Shown here: in pieces, positions 44,781 through 56,271 of the stretch
Layout of the letters: each line of letters starts with the position of its first letter
Position numbering within the stretch: position 1 is the first letter of the stretch
DNA from: Amorphophallus konjac
Lineage: Eukaryota > Streptophyta > Magnoliopsida > Alismatales > Araceae
Assembly (NCBI GenBank): GCA_022559845.1
Contig: CM040126.1
Coordinates: forward strand, 127,510,886-127,574,885
Direction of reading: 5' to 3'
Length of the DNA: 64,000 nt
Program-made: the position numbers and the translations under genes
The notes under the pieces: generated by a model
Told to the model about the DNA's origin: nothing
The model's database searches: none
The model's input: the letters and a program-made list of their open reading frames with translations, nothing else

Positions 44781-47144
44781 TGATGTGACACAACCTCGGA
44801 CTTAGTCAAACAAGCACATCTAAGCATCCAAATGGGCCTTAATGGGCCACCGCTCTCTTCGTTGCACTCTATTCCCGGGGTGACTATGTGATACCAAGGG
44901 TGATTTATGGGAATGGACCCTTGCTGGTAGAGGGCCAGTAAGGCCAAGAATTGATTCCCCAAGGTTGGTTGCCCAATTAGATTGGGGCCGACAAAGTGCA
45001 CTCGGGCACCGGGTCACACTAACCCACGGCGATCACTCTAAGTCATGGACTTGAGGATCGGGCGCTCCTCACGAATTCAACGGTGCATGAATCAAATATT
45101 GAGAGAGCTACACTAGGTGAGCAAGGAAGAGACACTTACTCGACCAGTTTGAAGAAACCGGTCCCGGTCGGAGACGAGGGCGAGCGGGGAGGCGGTGGTT
45201 CCCCACACGCCGCGGCGGTGTCGCTTGACCTGCCAAACCACTTACAAAACTACTCCTCTCGCAGGAGGGGGGATCTTGGGGTAGGGGTTAATATGATACA
45301 TTCAAACACTACCACCACGCAGGGTGGGGCCTTCAGCCGGCCAAGCGGGGAGGGGTTGGTGGACCGAAACGAAGAGAAATGAGAACTAGGGAAGTTGCAG
45401 CTTCAATCTGGAATTCTGGACAGGGGGTCGCTGTGATGGCTATGCCGGGCTTGTCCGGACTCCAAATTGATCGAAAACAGCTCCTGAAGCTTCCTGACTG
45501 GAAGAGGTGGACTCCAGAATTTTTGGGGAAGCTCAGACGGTCGGAGGTGGCTGCACCAGCAACAGGAAGTAGCCTCCTCTGTCTGGCCGCAGGTGCTGTC
45601 TGGACTGTAACAGCAAGTTGCAGAAGTGACTGAGCGCCCTCCCGAGCTCCGATCAGCACGAAACCAGCGGCATCATCTTCGTGGTCGAGGTAGCTTTCAG
45701 CATGAGGTGACGGAGATGCATTCAGAGGTCGAGGATGGCCGGGGCACCCAGAAGAGTGGGTACTGGTCGGAGTAGACAGCAGAAAACAGAACTAGATAGA
45801 TCGGGGGAGAAAATTCGTAACTTCTTCCTCCGGTGGCTGAACGGGGTTCTGTTTCTTGATCTTGAAAGATGACCAGTAGAGGAAGAACTTTGATGAAGGG
45901 GCTTCAGCCTGAATCCGCTGGGGTTTGTCGTGGCAGAAGGATCTTCCACGCTCTGGTCCAGGATGAAGACCTCTCTGCGCACTGTTGGGAGAATGGCTCT
46001 ATCTGGCAGCTCCGAGCTCCGATCGTGTTGATTCCACCTCGCCTGCGAAGTAGACTGAAAGGCCTTTCCAGAAAGGTAGGCCACGCCTTCTGAAGAACTA
46101 GGATGAATCTGTGGTTGATGCTGCAACAAGGGCTATTCTGCAGATCTGCACAGCTCCAACCTACTAGAAGAAATGAGAGGGAGATATGGCTTCTTTGGTG
46201 GAGGGAAATGGTAGGAATGACCTAAGGGAGAGTGGGGGCTCTTGTGGGGTGGAGAAGGGAGCTAATGGTGATGGGGAATGAGGTGTAGAATGGCTGGAAG
46301 CAAGTGCTAGCAGGTGGAGGAGGAAGAGCTACGAATTTGGGGAAGGGGGGGTGAGAGGAGAAGGTGAGGGGGCACAAGTGAGTGGAGGGAAGGGTGGATT
46401 TCAAATTCAAAAGGTCTTGGAAGGTGGGTGATTATGTTGGGAAGTGGAGTGCTTGCATTGGAATGGGGTAGATTTGGTTGGAAGGTGGAGGAAGGTGTTG
46501 GAATGGGGAGACTTCTACCTAGGAACTAGGGAGTGGAGTAATGGAGGCCATGGGGAAGTGGAGGGCATTAAAGGAGGTGGTTGGAGGTTGGAAGTGGATG
46601 GGAGGAGGGAGGAGAGAGAAGGAAATTCGGATTTGGGGTTGGAGGAGAGAGAAAGAGGGGTGAAATAGAGAGATTAAGAGGGGAATGGGTGGGGAATCTC
46701 TCCCCTAGGGTCTCTCACCCAAAAACTAGAGGAATCACTCCAATTTGAACTCAAATGGCAAGTTTAACTCAAAAGGATGTAATCATTCATTAACTTCAAA
46801 TGAGGGGAGTGGGGTCCTATATATAGGCAACCCACTCTTTACAATAAGTCCCTGACAAAATAAACAACTATAAATAACTAAGGGGGTTGGAAGTGCTAAT
46901 GGGCCTAGTCCAACGAATGTGGCCCAATAGCTTACATTAGACATCATGATGATACCAAACATAGGAAAATAAGTGCTAGACTTAGGGAAATGACTCAAAT
47001 AAAATGAAAATACATCAAAATGACTCAAAGGAAAACTACAAAATGGATAAGGGGCCTTAATAGAGTGAGGCCCAAACTCAACTAGCTCCCGAGTGTGAAG
47101 AAGTGGACCCGAGCCAAAGGGAGTCGTGGGTGATGCCTCCATCA
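44781..47144 (-). repeat. 3' LTR of element D
   Basis: 2364 bp. On the minus strand it begins TGATGGAGGCATCACCC and ends CACATCA. A TATA palindrome CCTATATATAGG is at 46816-46827, about 320 bp inside the LTR. A polypurine tract CCCAGGGGATT (minus strand) abuts it at 47155-47145. The last 67 bases of the gag-pol frame lie inside it. Confidence 0.95.
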
Positions 47145-50100
47145 AATCCCCTGGGCCGCAAAGAGCTCGACTCCGTCGAGTAAGGGTCCATCCGGCTAAG
47201 GTACCGCTCGAGGAGATCTGGATCCAATCGCTGTAGGTCCTCCCGACTTACCCATGAGTCTTCCAACGGAGGCCGATCCTTCCACCTGACGAGATAGCGC
47301 TCATAGACCTTGCTCCGGGTGGTAGTGACCTGCTCATCCAATATTTGTTCAATGCGATCACGCTGAGCTCTTTTGGCTAGTGGACTCTCCTCTCGGGTGG
47401 GTGCTCTCTCAAAGGAGGGAGTGGGCTCGATCTCCTCACTAGGTCTCACCGTGGGGCCTTTGTAAGACACTAAGTCGGCGACATTGAATGTAGGACTTAC
47501 CCCATAATCCTCGGGGAGATCTAATTCATAAGCATTCGCACCAATACGCCTCAAGACCTGGAAGGGCCCAGTCCCACGTGGTCTCAACTTGGAGTTGGCT
47601 CCTGGGGAGAGCCTCTCCGTCCTCACCATCACAAAGTCACCCACTTGGAACTCTAAGTGACGCCGGTGAGAGTCGGCCAACCTTTTATATGCCTCATTTT
47701 TCATGCCAATGTGCTTGCGGATTTCCTCATGCAACTCTCTAATATGTTGTGCAAAAGACTCGGCAGAACTGGACACTCTAGCATGCTGGGGAAGGGGAAT
47801 GAGATCGGATGGCTTTCTTGGTTTGTACCCATGCACTGCTTCAAATGGACTCATCCCTATTGACTTATTGACGGAATTATTGTATGCAAACTCAGCCTGT
47901 GGTAAGATGAGATCCCAATTTCCGGGCCGATCCTCAACAAGACACCTAAGGAGGTTCCCTAGACTCCGGTTGACCACTTCAGTTTGGCCATCCGTTTGGG
48001 GGTGGTAGGCAGTGGAGAATTTGAGGAGGGTACCCATCATGTGCCAAAGAGTCTTCCAAAAATAGCTAGTGAATTTGACATCCCTATCGGAGACTATGGT
48101 CTTGGGTAGCCCATGGAGGCGGACTACCTCATCAAAGAATAACCGGGCTATATGGGAGGCATCGGAGGTTTTGTAGCATGGGATGAAGTGGGCCATTTTG
48201 GAAAATCTATCAACCACCACATAGATGGAGTCATACTTCCTAGAGGTCTTGGGTAAACCTAGCACAAAGTCCATGCTCAAATCTTGCCATGGGCGGTCGG
48301 GAATGGGAAGTGGGGTGTATAGGCCGGTGTTTTGTTTTACTTGTTTGGCCGAAGCACATGTGCGACATTGACCCACTATTTTGCCTACATCCCTCTTGAG
48401 GCTTGGCCAATAAAATTGACCCTCAACTAAGGCAATGGTCTTGTGGACCCCAAAATGACCGGCTAACCCACCGGCATGTAATTCCCAAACCAAGATGTCT
48501 CGAAGAGATGTCCGAGGAATGCAAAGCCTTGGTCCCTTGAAGAGGAACCCATCCTCTAAAATGAATCCTTCATGCTCCTTGCTAGAATGAGTGGTCAAGT
48601 TGGCATAGATTTGTCCAAAGTCGGGGCAACTAGGATAATCATCCTTGACCTTGTCAAAGCCAATCACTTCCACTTGGATAGTGGATAACAAGGACATCTT
48701 CCTACTAAGGGCATCCGCGGCCTTATTCTCACTCCCGGCCTTGTGTTTGATGACAAAGGTGTAGGATTGTATGAACTCAACCCATCGGGCATGTCGGGCA
48801 TTCAACTTTTGTTGGGAATTGAGGTATTTGAGTGCCTCATGGTCGGAAAAGATGACAAACTCTTTGGGAAGCAAATAATGTCTCCAATGTCGGAGGGATT
48901 GGACCATGGCATAGAACTCCTTGTCATAGGTGGAGTATCTAGTCCTAGCATCACATAGCTTCTCACTAAAGTAGGCGACCGGGTGTCCCTCTTGACTAAG
49001 AATCCCTCCTATCCCAATCCCGGATGCATCACAAGTGATCTCAAAAACTTTAGAGAAATCGGGAAGACATAGGACCGGGGCTTGGGTCAACTTTTCCTTA
49101 AGCTCAAGGAAGGCTTTAGAGGCGGCTTTGGTCCAAACAAAGGTTCCCTTTTTGAGACAATCAGTTATGGGGCCGGTGATAGTGATAAACCCCCGAATGA
49201 ATCTCCTATAGAATGTGGCCAACCCATGGAAACTTCTAACCTCATGAAGGGTGTGGGGTTCAGGCCAATCAATGATAGCTTGGACCTTGTCGGGGTCCAT
49301 GGAGACTCCTTTGGTTGACACCACATATCCTAGGAAGGTGATGGTAGTGGTCATGAAATGACACTTTCTTAGGTTGGCAAATAAGCTCTCTTGCCGGAGG
49401 ACGGTGCAAACTTTCCTAAGGTGTTCGAGGTGGGCTTCATGGGTGTGGCTATAGATGAGAATATCATCAAAGTATACCACTAGAAAGTTCCCAATGAAAG
49501 GCCTAAGTGCTTCCGTCATAAGATGCATGAAAGTACTTGGGGCATTAGAAAGCCCAAATGGCATGACTAACCACTCAAAGAGACCATCCTTGGTCTTGAA
49601 GGCCGTTTTCCACTCATCCCCGGGCCTTATCCTAACTTGGTGGTAACCACTCTTGAGATCTATCTTAGAGAAGATGGTGGCTCCAGCTAGCATGTCCAAC
49701 ATATCATCAAGCCTAGGGATAGGGAACCTATACTTGACGGTAATCTTGTTAATGGCCCGGCTATCCACACACATCCGCCACGATCCATCTTTCTTGGGGG
49801 TAAGGAGGGCCGGGACGGTACATGGACTCTTACTAATGCGGATGAAGCCCTTCCTAATGAGTTCCTCTATTTGCCTCCTAAGTTCGGCATGTTCCGTAGG
49901 ATTGAGGCGATAATGAGGAAGGTTTGGAAGGGTGGCTCCCGACACTAGGTCGATTGCGTGTTGCACATCACGCATGGGAGGGAGTTGGTCCGGGAGCTCT
50001 TCCGGGAACACATCATAAAATTCTTCCAATAGTTGTTGGATCTCTATGGGATGGGGATTAGAAGGGGTAGGTTCCCCTAAGCATATGATAACCGCACACA

Positions 50101-52255
50101 AAGGCACCCCTTGAGCAATTTCCTCTTCAAGCTCTCTCCTAGTGATGAGATGAATACCATTGGTCAACCCCGTGGTTCTACTTTGTTTTGGGGTTTGGAT
50201 AAGGGCTTGAGTTGGAGGGGTGGAGTTCCCCGAGACTTGTGGTGTGGTGGGGTGTGATCCTTGAGGGAGAGTGTCCCTCTTGGGCATGGGACGAGGTGGG
50301 GAAGGGTTAAGACGGATAGTCTTACCCTCATGCTCAAAGGTGCATATGTTGCTTCTTCCTAGAATGGTGGCATCCACATCATAGAGCCAAGGTCTTCCTA
50401 AAAGGATGCTACCCACTTCCATAGGTATGACGTCACACCATATTTGGCCATGGTAGGAAGAGAAAGTGAGAGGCACTAGGCATTGGGTGTTGACCGGGAT
50501 GGAGTTGTTGTTAATCCATGAGACCCGGTATGGACTTGGGTGGGGAGTGAGAGTAAGCCCAAGGAGCTTGACGGTGTCGGGTGATACGGCATTAACACAA
50601 CTACCACTATCCAAGATCACTTTCCTCACATGATTTTCTATCTTGACAAAGGTGTGGAAAATTGAAGTCCGTCGCCAATCCTCTTCTTGAGGTTGGGTGA
50701 GAGTGCACCTAATGACTCCTAGATGGGAGTTGTTTGAAGGAGTGGAATGATCTAGACCCGACTCTAGACATTGGGCTTCATACTCCTCTTCCCAATCTAT
50801 TAAGGCTTCATATTCCTCAATGACATTTTCTTGTTCCTTTTGGGGTTGGACTTCTTCCTCAATAAGCAAGCTAGATAGCCCCTTAGATGGACATTGCCCC
50901 GCAAAATGACCATACCCATGACACTTATAGCATTGTTGGCGCCCACTTCCCGGGGTGGCTCCTACACTTGGGCCTTTGGGGTTGTCATCCTTCCGTGGAA
51001 GAGGGTGACTAGGAGCGGGTTTGTTTGGAGTGATGGGTGGGGGAGGGTTGTAGGACCTTAAAGGGGCATTCCCACTTGGGCTAGGAGCTCTCATGGGGGT
51101 GGGTGGAATGGGACGTGGTCCCATATTTTTGGGGTCGGTGGGTCGGGGAGGGATAAATCGGGAACTCCTAGAAAACCTTTCCACATCTCTAGCAATTTGG
51201 TAAGCTATCTCAAGGTTATCAACATCTCTCATGAATAGTTCCCTCTTGATGTGGCTTTGAAGCCCATTCCTAAAGCGGGATAAGGTGACATCCGCATCCT
51301 CATGGACTCCACACTTTAGAAGATAAGAGTCAAATTTTTCAATGTACTCTACCACGGTCTTTCCTTCTTGGGTGAGGCTTTGCCATTCATCTAGGAGCAT
51401 TTGGTGGTAGGTTCGGGGAAGGTATTTGTTCCTAAGTAGATTCTTCATATCCGCCCAAGTGTTAATAGGCTCATCCCTCCTAATCCGCCTTAGACCCTCT
51501 TGATTTAGCCAATAAGTTTTGGCCAACTTAGTGAGATGCATCTTAGCCAATCTAACTCTTCTTTGGTCGGACATGGGGTACCATTCAAAGTATTGGTCCA
51601 TGGCGGTCTCCCATTCTAGGTAAACACAAGGTTCATGTGAACCGTCAAAGTTTGGGGCCTCTACCTTGATCATCCTTAAAAGGGGGTCATCCGGATCATC
51701 CCGTGGACGCCGGTCATGGTTTTGATGGGGGCGAGGTATCTCATACTCATAATAATGGTCATAGTCCATTTCATCCCTATAAAATTCAGCATGTGGGTGA
51801 TGGGCTCTTGGGCCGTTGTTCCTTGGGTGGAACTCATCCCTATGAGGCTCTATATGTGGAGGGTGGACTCTTGGGCCTTGGTTCCTTTGGGGAAAACCAT
51901 TCCTATGATAATCACCATGTGGTGGAGGGACTCTTGGCTCATTGATTCTTGGGTGAGGATCTTCCCTATGAGGTTCATCTTGTGGAGGGGGAATTCTAGG
52001 CTCATTGTTCCTTGGGTGGTACCCTTGGTCTTCTAACCGAGCAATTCGGTTGGTAAGGGACTCTAGTTGGGCAAGGATGCTTGTGAGGGCAGCCTCTACC
52101 CTTTCTTGGGGTTCCTCCCTAGGAACATCTTGGTTGAGTTGGTGAGGATTGGGATCCATGGTTGGAATCGAAGATGAAGAACCGGGTTGGTAGCTAGTAC
52201 CACTACGGGTGGACATGCAAGACAAAGGGCCAAAGTGGTTGGACACACAATGCAA
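47078..52255 (-). CDS. element D gag-pol polyprotein (chromovirus), intact 1725 codons
   Basis: One frame without interruption; the second Met (residue 14, MSTRSGTSYQPG, at 52216) is a likely true start. Gag core about residues 195-365; CCHC knuckle CYKCHGYGHFAGQC 442-455; aspartic protease DSG at 549-551 with ILLGRPWL at 617; RT about 780-1000 with YFDD at 928-931; RNase H with Asp1076 (CDAS), Glu1113, Asp1138 and Asp1181; integrase HHCC His1260, His1267, Cys1297, Cys1300; catalytic Asp1329, Asp1390, Glu1426, i.e. a D35E spacing; chromodomain about 1633-1685 (YERYLVRWKDRPPLEDSWVS). The chromodomain, which steers integration to marked chromatin, defines the chromovirus branch. The last 21 residues are encoded by the 3' LTR. 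No defect seen, so this copy may be active. Confidence 0.96.
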   Translation of the reverse strand: MHCVSNHFGPLSCMSTRSGTSYQPGSSSSIPTMDPNPHQLNQDVPREEPQERVEAALTSILAQLESLTNRIARLEDQGYHPRNNEPRIPPPQDEPHREDPHPRINEPRVPPPHGDYHRNGFPQRNQGPRVHPPHIEPHRDEFHPRNNGPRAHHPHAEFYRDEMDYDHYYEYEIPRPHQNHDRRPRDDPDDPLLRMIKVEAPNFDGSHEPCVYLEWETAMDQYFEWYPMSDQRRVRLAKMHLTKLAKTYWLNQEGLRRIRRDEPINTWADMKNLLRNKYLPRTYHQMLLDEWQSLTQEGKTVVEYIEKFDSYLLKCGVHEDADVTLSRFRNGLQSHIKRELFMRDVDNLEIAYQIARDVERFSRSSRFIPPRPTDPKNMGPRPIPPTPMRAPSPSGNAPLRSYNPPPPITPNKPAPSHPLPRKDDNPKGPSVGATPGSGRQQCYKCHGYGHFAGQCPSKGLSSLLIEEEVQPQKEQENVIEEYEALIDWEEEYEAQCLESGLDHSTPSNNSHLGVIRCTLTQPQEEDWRRTSIFHTFVKIENHVRKVILDSGSCVNAVSPDTVKLLGLTLTPHPSPYRVSWINNNSIPVNTQCLVPLTFSSYHGQIWCDVIPMEVGSILLGRPWLYDVDATILGRSNICTFEHEGKTIRLNPSPPRPMPKRDTLPQGSHPTTPQVSGNSTPPTQALIQTPKQSRTTGLTNGIHLITRRELEEEIAQGVPLCAVIICLGEPTPSNPHPIEIQQLLEEFYDVFPEELPDQLPPMRDVQHAIDLVSGATLPNLPHYRLNPTEHAELRRQIEELIRKGFIRISKSPCTVPALLTPKKDGSWRMCVDSRAINKITVKYRFPIPRLDDMLDMLAGATIFSKIDLKSGYHQVRIRPGDEWKTAFKTKDGLFEWLVMPFGLSNAPSTFMHLMTEALRPFIGNFLVVYFDDILIYSHTHEAHLEHLRKVCTVLRQESLFANLRKCHFMTTTITFLGYVVSTKGVSMDPDKVQAIIDWPEPHTLHEVRSFHGLATFYRRFIRGFITITGPITDCLKKGTFVWTKAASKAFLELKEKLTQAPVLCLPDFSKVFEITCDASGIGIGGILSQEGHPVAYFSEKLCDARTRYSTYDKEFYAMVQSLRHWRHYLLPKEFVIFSDHEALKYLNSQQKLNARHARWVEFIQSYTFVIKHKAGSENKAADALSRKMSLLSTIQVEVIGFDKVKDDYPSCPDFGQIYANLTTHSSKEHEGFILEDGFLFKGPRLCIPRTSLRDILVWELHAGGLAGHFGVHKTIALVEGQFYWPSLKRDVGKIVGQCRTCASAKQVKQNTGLYTPLPIPDRPWQDLSMDFVLGLPKTSRKYDSIYVVVDRFSKMAHFIPCYKTSDASHIARLFFDEVVRLHGLPKTIVSDRDVKFTSYFWKTLWHMMGTLLKFSTAYHPQTDGQTEVVNRSLGNLLRCLVEDRPGNWDLILPQAEFAYNNSVNKSIGMSPFEAVHGYKPRKPSDLIPLPQHARVSSSAESFAQHIRELHEEIRKHIGMKNEAYKRLADSHRRHLEFQVGDFVMVRTERLSPGANSKLRPRGTGPFQVLRRIGANAYELDLPEDYGVSPTFNVADLVSYKGPTVRPSEEIEPTPSFERAPTREESPLAKRAQRDRIEQILDEQVTTTRSKVYERYLVRWKDRPPLEDSWVSREDLQRLDPDLLERYLSRMDPYSTESSSLRPRGFDGGITHDSLWLGSTSSHSGAS

Positions 52256-52297
52256 AGGTCCTAGGACTTAGACTTGATAGAGACAAGTCAAGGACTT

Positions 52298-52309
52298 GCT
52301 CTGATACCA
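52298..52309 (-). other. primer-binding site of element D
   Basis: Minus strand TGGTATCAGAGC, exact complement of the initiator-Met tRNA 3' end, 2 nt from the LTR. Confidence 0.9.
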
Positions 52310-52311
52310 CT

Positions 52312-54674
52312 TGATGTGACACAACCTCGGACTTAGTCAAACAAGCACATCTAAGCATCCAAATGGGCCTTAATGGGCCACCGCTCTCTTCGTTGCACTC
52401 TATTCCCGGGGTGACTATGTGATACCAAGGGTGATTTATGGGAATGGACCCTTGCTGGTAGAGGGCCAGCAAGGCCAAGAATTGATTCCCCAAGGTTGGT
52501 TGCCCAATTCGATTGGGGCCGACAAAGTGCACTCGGGCACCGGGTCACACTAACCCACGGCGATCACTCTAAGTCATGGACTTGAGGATCGGGCGCTCCT
52601 CACGAATTCAGCGGTGCATGAATCAAATATTGAGAGAGATACACTAGGTGAGCAAGGAAGAGACACTTACTCGACCGGTTTGAAGAAACCGATCCCGGTC
52701 GGAGACGAGGGCGAGCGGGGAGGCGGTGGTTCCCCACACGCCGCGGCGGTGTCGCTTGACCTGCCAAACCACTTACAAAACTACTCCTCTCGCAGGAGGG
52801 GGGATCTTGGGGTAGGGGTTAATATGATACATTCAAACACTACCACCACGCAGGGTGGGGCCTTCAGCCGGCCAAGCGGGGAGGGGTTGGTGGACCGAAA
52901 TGAAGAGAAATGAGAACTAGGGAAGTTGCAGCTTCAATCTGGAATTCTGGACAGGGGGTCGCTGTGATGGCTATGCCGGGCTTGTCCGGACTCCAAATTG
53001 ATCGAAACCAGCTCCTGAAGCTTCCTGACTGGAAGAGGTGGACTCCAGAATTTTTGGGGAAGCTCAGACGGTCGGAGGTGGCTGCACCAGCAACAGGAAG
53101 TAGCCTCCTCTGTCTGGCCGCAGGTGCTGTTTGGAGTGTAACAGAAAGTTGCAGAAGTGACTGAGCACCCTCCCGATCTCTGATCAGCACGAAACCAGCG
53201 GCATCATCTTCGTGGTCGAGGTAGCTTTCAGCAGGAGGTGACGGAGATGCATTCAGAGGTCGAGGATGGCCGGGGCACCCAGAAGAGTGGGTACTGGTCG
53301 GAGTAGACAGCAGAAAACAGAACTAGATAGATCGGGGGAGAAAATTCGTAACTTCTTCCTCCGGTGGCCGAACGGGGTTCTGTTTCTTGATATTGAAAGA
53401 TGACCGGTAGAGGAAGAACTTTGATGAAGGGGCTTCAGCCTGAATCCGCTGGGGTTTGTCGTGGCAGAAGGATCTTCCACGCTCTGGTCCAGGATGAAGA
53501 CCTCTCTGCCCACTGTTGGGAGAATGGCTCTATCTGGCAGCTCCAAGCTCCGATCGTGTTGATTCCACCTTGCCTGCGAAGTAGACTGGAAGGCCTTTCC
53601 AGAAAGGTAGGCCACGCCTTCTGAAGAACTAGGATGAATCCGTGGTTGACGCTGCAACAAGGGCTGTTCTGCAGATCTGCACAGCTCCAACCTACTAGAA
53701 GAAATGAGAGGGAGATATGGCTTCTTTGGTGGAGGGAAATGGTAGGAATGACCTAAGGGAGAGTGGGGGCTCTTGTGGGGTGGAGAAGGGAGCTAATGGT
53801 GATGGGGAATGAGGTGGAGAATGGCTGGAAGCAAGTGCTAGCAGGTGGAGGAGGAAGAGCTACGAATTTGGGGAAAGGGGGTGAGAGGAGAAGGTGAGGG
53901 GGCACAAGTGAGTGGAGGGAAGGGTGGATTTCAAATTCAAAAGGTCTTGGAAGGTGGGTGATTATGTTGGGAAGTGGAGTGCTTGCATTGGAATGGGGTA
54001 GATTTGGTTGGAAGGTGGAGGAAGGTGTTGGAATGGGGAGACTTCTACCTAGGAACTAGGGAGTGGAGTAATGGAGGCCATGGGGAAGTGGAGGGCATTA
54101 AAGGAGGTGGTTGGAGGTTGGAAGTGGATGGGAGGAGGGAGGAGAGAGAAGAAAATTCGGATTTGGGGTTGGAGGAGAGAGAAAGAGGGGTGAAATAGAG
54201 AGATTAAGAGGGGAATGGGTGGGGAATCTCTCCCCTAGGGTCTCTCACCCAAAAACTAGAGGAATCACTCCAATTTGAACTCAAATGGCAAGTTTAACTC
54301 AAAAGGATGTAATCATTCATTAACTTCAAATGAGGGGAGTGGGGTCCTATATATAGGCAACCCACTCTTTACAATAAGTCCCTGACAAAATAAACAACTA
54401 CAAATAACCAAGGGGGTTGGGAGTGCTAATGGGCCTAGTCCAACGAATGGGGCCCAATAGCTTACATTAGACATCATGATGATACCAAACATAGGAAAAT
54501 AAGTGCTAGACTTAGGGAAATGACTCAAATAAAATGGAAATACATCAAAATGACTCAAAGGAAAACTACAAAATGGATAAGGGGCCTTAATAGAGTGAGG
54601 CCCAAACTCAACTAGCTCCCGAGTGTGAAGAAGTGGACCCGAGCCAAAGGGAGTCGTGGGTGATGCCTCCATCA
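52312..54674 (-). repeat. 5' LTR of element D
   Basis: 2363 bp, near-identical to 44781-47144. The TATA palindrome CCTATATATAGG is at 54346-54357. Confidence 0.95.
54346..54357 (-). promoter_or_regulatory. TATA box of element D 5' LTR
   Basis: CCTATATATAGG, about 320 bp from the LTR start on the minus strand; transcription would run toward the gag-pol at 52255. Confidence 0.65.
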
Positions 54675-54679
54675 ATACT
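54675..54679. other. target-site duplication of D, right copy (ATACT)
   Basis: Exact match to 44776-44780. Confidence 0.95.
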
Positions 54680-55005
54680 ACTTGCATTGGCTGATCCCTT
54701 TTCGTTTTGCTTTGTTTCATTGTCTTTTTTGCAATGTAATCAAAAGGAGAACCCTTCTCATCGGCCGGCCGATTGAAGAAGGAGGAAGGAACTTCACATC
54801 ATCCCGCGTTCCAATCTTCACCAGGTATTCACGATCTCTTTTTATTATTATTGAGGTAACCCCTCTGGCGATCACATCTCCATTTTTGCACCACGTGCAA
54901 GCTTTTTCTTCCCCTTATTTATGCATTAATCATTATTCTCCCCCTTGTTTTTTTTCACATCATTTATTCTCTTGTGATTTTGTGTGGGATTTATGCCCAT
55001 CCACA
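54680..55005 (+). repeat. element B 5' LTR, right part (R/U5)
   Basis: Continues the LTR after D. It has CATCGGCCGGCCGATTGAAG and GGCGATCACATCTCC, the counterparts of A's LTR CCGTCGGCCGGTCGAAGGG and TGGCGATCACATC. Ends CCATCCACA, 3 nt before the PBS. Confidence 0.8.
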
Positions 55006-55008
55006 AAT

Positions 55009-55026
55009 TGGCGATCACGGTGGGAC
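55009..55026 (+). other. primer-binding site of element B
   Basis: TGGCGATCACGGTGGGAC, identical to element A's PBS. Confidence 0.82.
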
Positions 55027-55239
55027 TTCCACTGTTTTCCTTTTGATTACCATCTCCATTGGCACCCTCGCGTGCCCTTTCCCCTTGGCACCCTCGTGTG
55101 CCCTTTCCCCTTTGGCACCCACGTGTGCCCTTTCCCCTTGGTACTCTCGGTACCCTTTCCTTTGTGCCCCTCGGGCACCCTCCACTGCGCACTCTGCACA
55201 CTCCGGGATCAGCCAGCTTGCGTTTGCATATTCCTCTGA

Positions 55240-55715
55240 ATTAACGCCTTCCACGAGGGCGCTTTTTGGTTTAACGCCCTTCACAGGGGCGTGTTTTAGT
55301 TTATTAACGCCTCTTTCCAGGGCGTCTTTTAGCATATCTGCTGCTTTGTTTCCGTTCATTATACCGTCTGAGAATTAACGCCCACCTCCAGGGCGTGTTA
55401 TCGTTTTCTAACGCCTTCATTCAGGGCGTCTTCTTTTTATGTTACGTCTGCCGTTACATCATCTTACTATTTTAATCATTCTGCCTGTGAATTCACACCC
55501 TTCCCCAGGGCGTTCTTTATTACATAGCGCCTCACCACAAGGCGCTTCCTCAGATTTGACGCCCTCCAGTAGAGGCGTCCCTTCCAGATTTCGCGCCTCT
55601 ACCAGAGGCGTGTTTCTATTTCTCGCTGCTGGCTCATAGCCTCTCGCAGTGATTCACGACAGTGACCCTGTCGTTACTTTGGCTGATAGCGACCTGCCCC
55701 AGGTCGTCTCTTTCC
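55240..55715 (+). repeat. leader array of about ten short hairpins (AACGCCC...AGGGCGT)
   Basis: Units such as TTAACGCCCTTCACAGGGGC, AACGCCTCTTTCCAGGGCGT, AACGCCCACCTCCAGGGCGT, GCGCCTCACCACAAGGCGC, GACGCCCTCCAGTAGAGGCG, and last GCGACCTGCCCCAGGTCGT, spaced about 40-60 bp, with T-rich sequence between. Each can fold as a short GC stem with a 5-8 base loop. They lie in the transcribed leader between PBS and gag. The arms vary in compensating ways (GCCC/GGGC, GCCTC/GAGGC, CGACCT/AGGTCG). Confidence 0.85.
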
Positions 55716-56271
55716 TGCGTTTTACAGAACCTTACTTCCTGCTGCTGTCTGTGATAGCTTGTTTGATTGTCATATTGCTTGCCTATATTGCTTTGATTTG
55801 ATCATATTACTTTGCATATTGTGGCATTTGGTTGAGAGACCTCCTCTCTCTACACTAGGATTCCACACACCTATCTTGGAATCGGGATGACCCTCCATTG
55901 AGCATTCCGTCTCTTTGGACTGGAAATCCCTTTTCCAAGACCTCCATAAGTCCCCGCACCCGTGGATTCCCTCACGGACGCCGGGCTGGTTGTACCCTCG
56001 AAGTACCCGTAGTTTAGAGAACCTATCGTTGGTGAGGAGAGAGAAAGAATCTAGTTGACCCGGAGGTTACACTTGGATCAACTAGGTTTCACATTGCAAA
56101 CATAAGTGAACTATTCAACAATTCAATCTACTCTAATCTCAAGCGGAACACTAAAACCTTGTGTTCATCTCAACTTGGTTGCATACACTTGCTTGGGTGA
56201 TTTGGCTTGTTTGGATCGAGTGGTTGTTTGTTTGATAGTGCCTTTATAAAATTGTTTCTCCTCTTAAAAAC

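Larger units (their letters stand above)
44781..54674 (-). mobile_element. element D: complete chromovirus (Ty3/gypsy) retrotransposon, 9.9 kb
   Basis: LTRs 52312-54674 (5') and 44781-47144 (3'), a perfect 5-bp target duplication ATACT, a PBS perfectly matching the initiator-Met tRNA complement, and one intact gag-pol frame. By eye the LTRs differ at about 33 of 2363 positions (about 1.4%), so insertion is recent. It sits inside the 5' LTR of element B. All parts needed for autonomous movement appear present. Confidence 0.96.

Noticed and set aside
45083..45659. Several ORFs of 84-108 codons in both D LTRs (also 52614-53190)
   Set aside because: Overlapping on both strands, GC-rich, in LTR sequence; no recognisable domains.
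54926..55378. ORFs with repeated LALAPFPL/KGTRGCQR-type peptides in the element B leader
   Set aside because: They follow the repeated CCCTTTCCCCTTGGCACCCT wording of the leader and lie over the PBS; non-coding.
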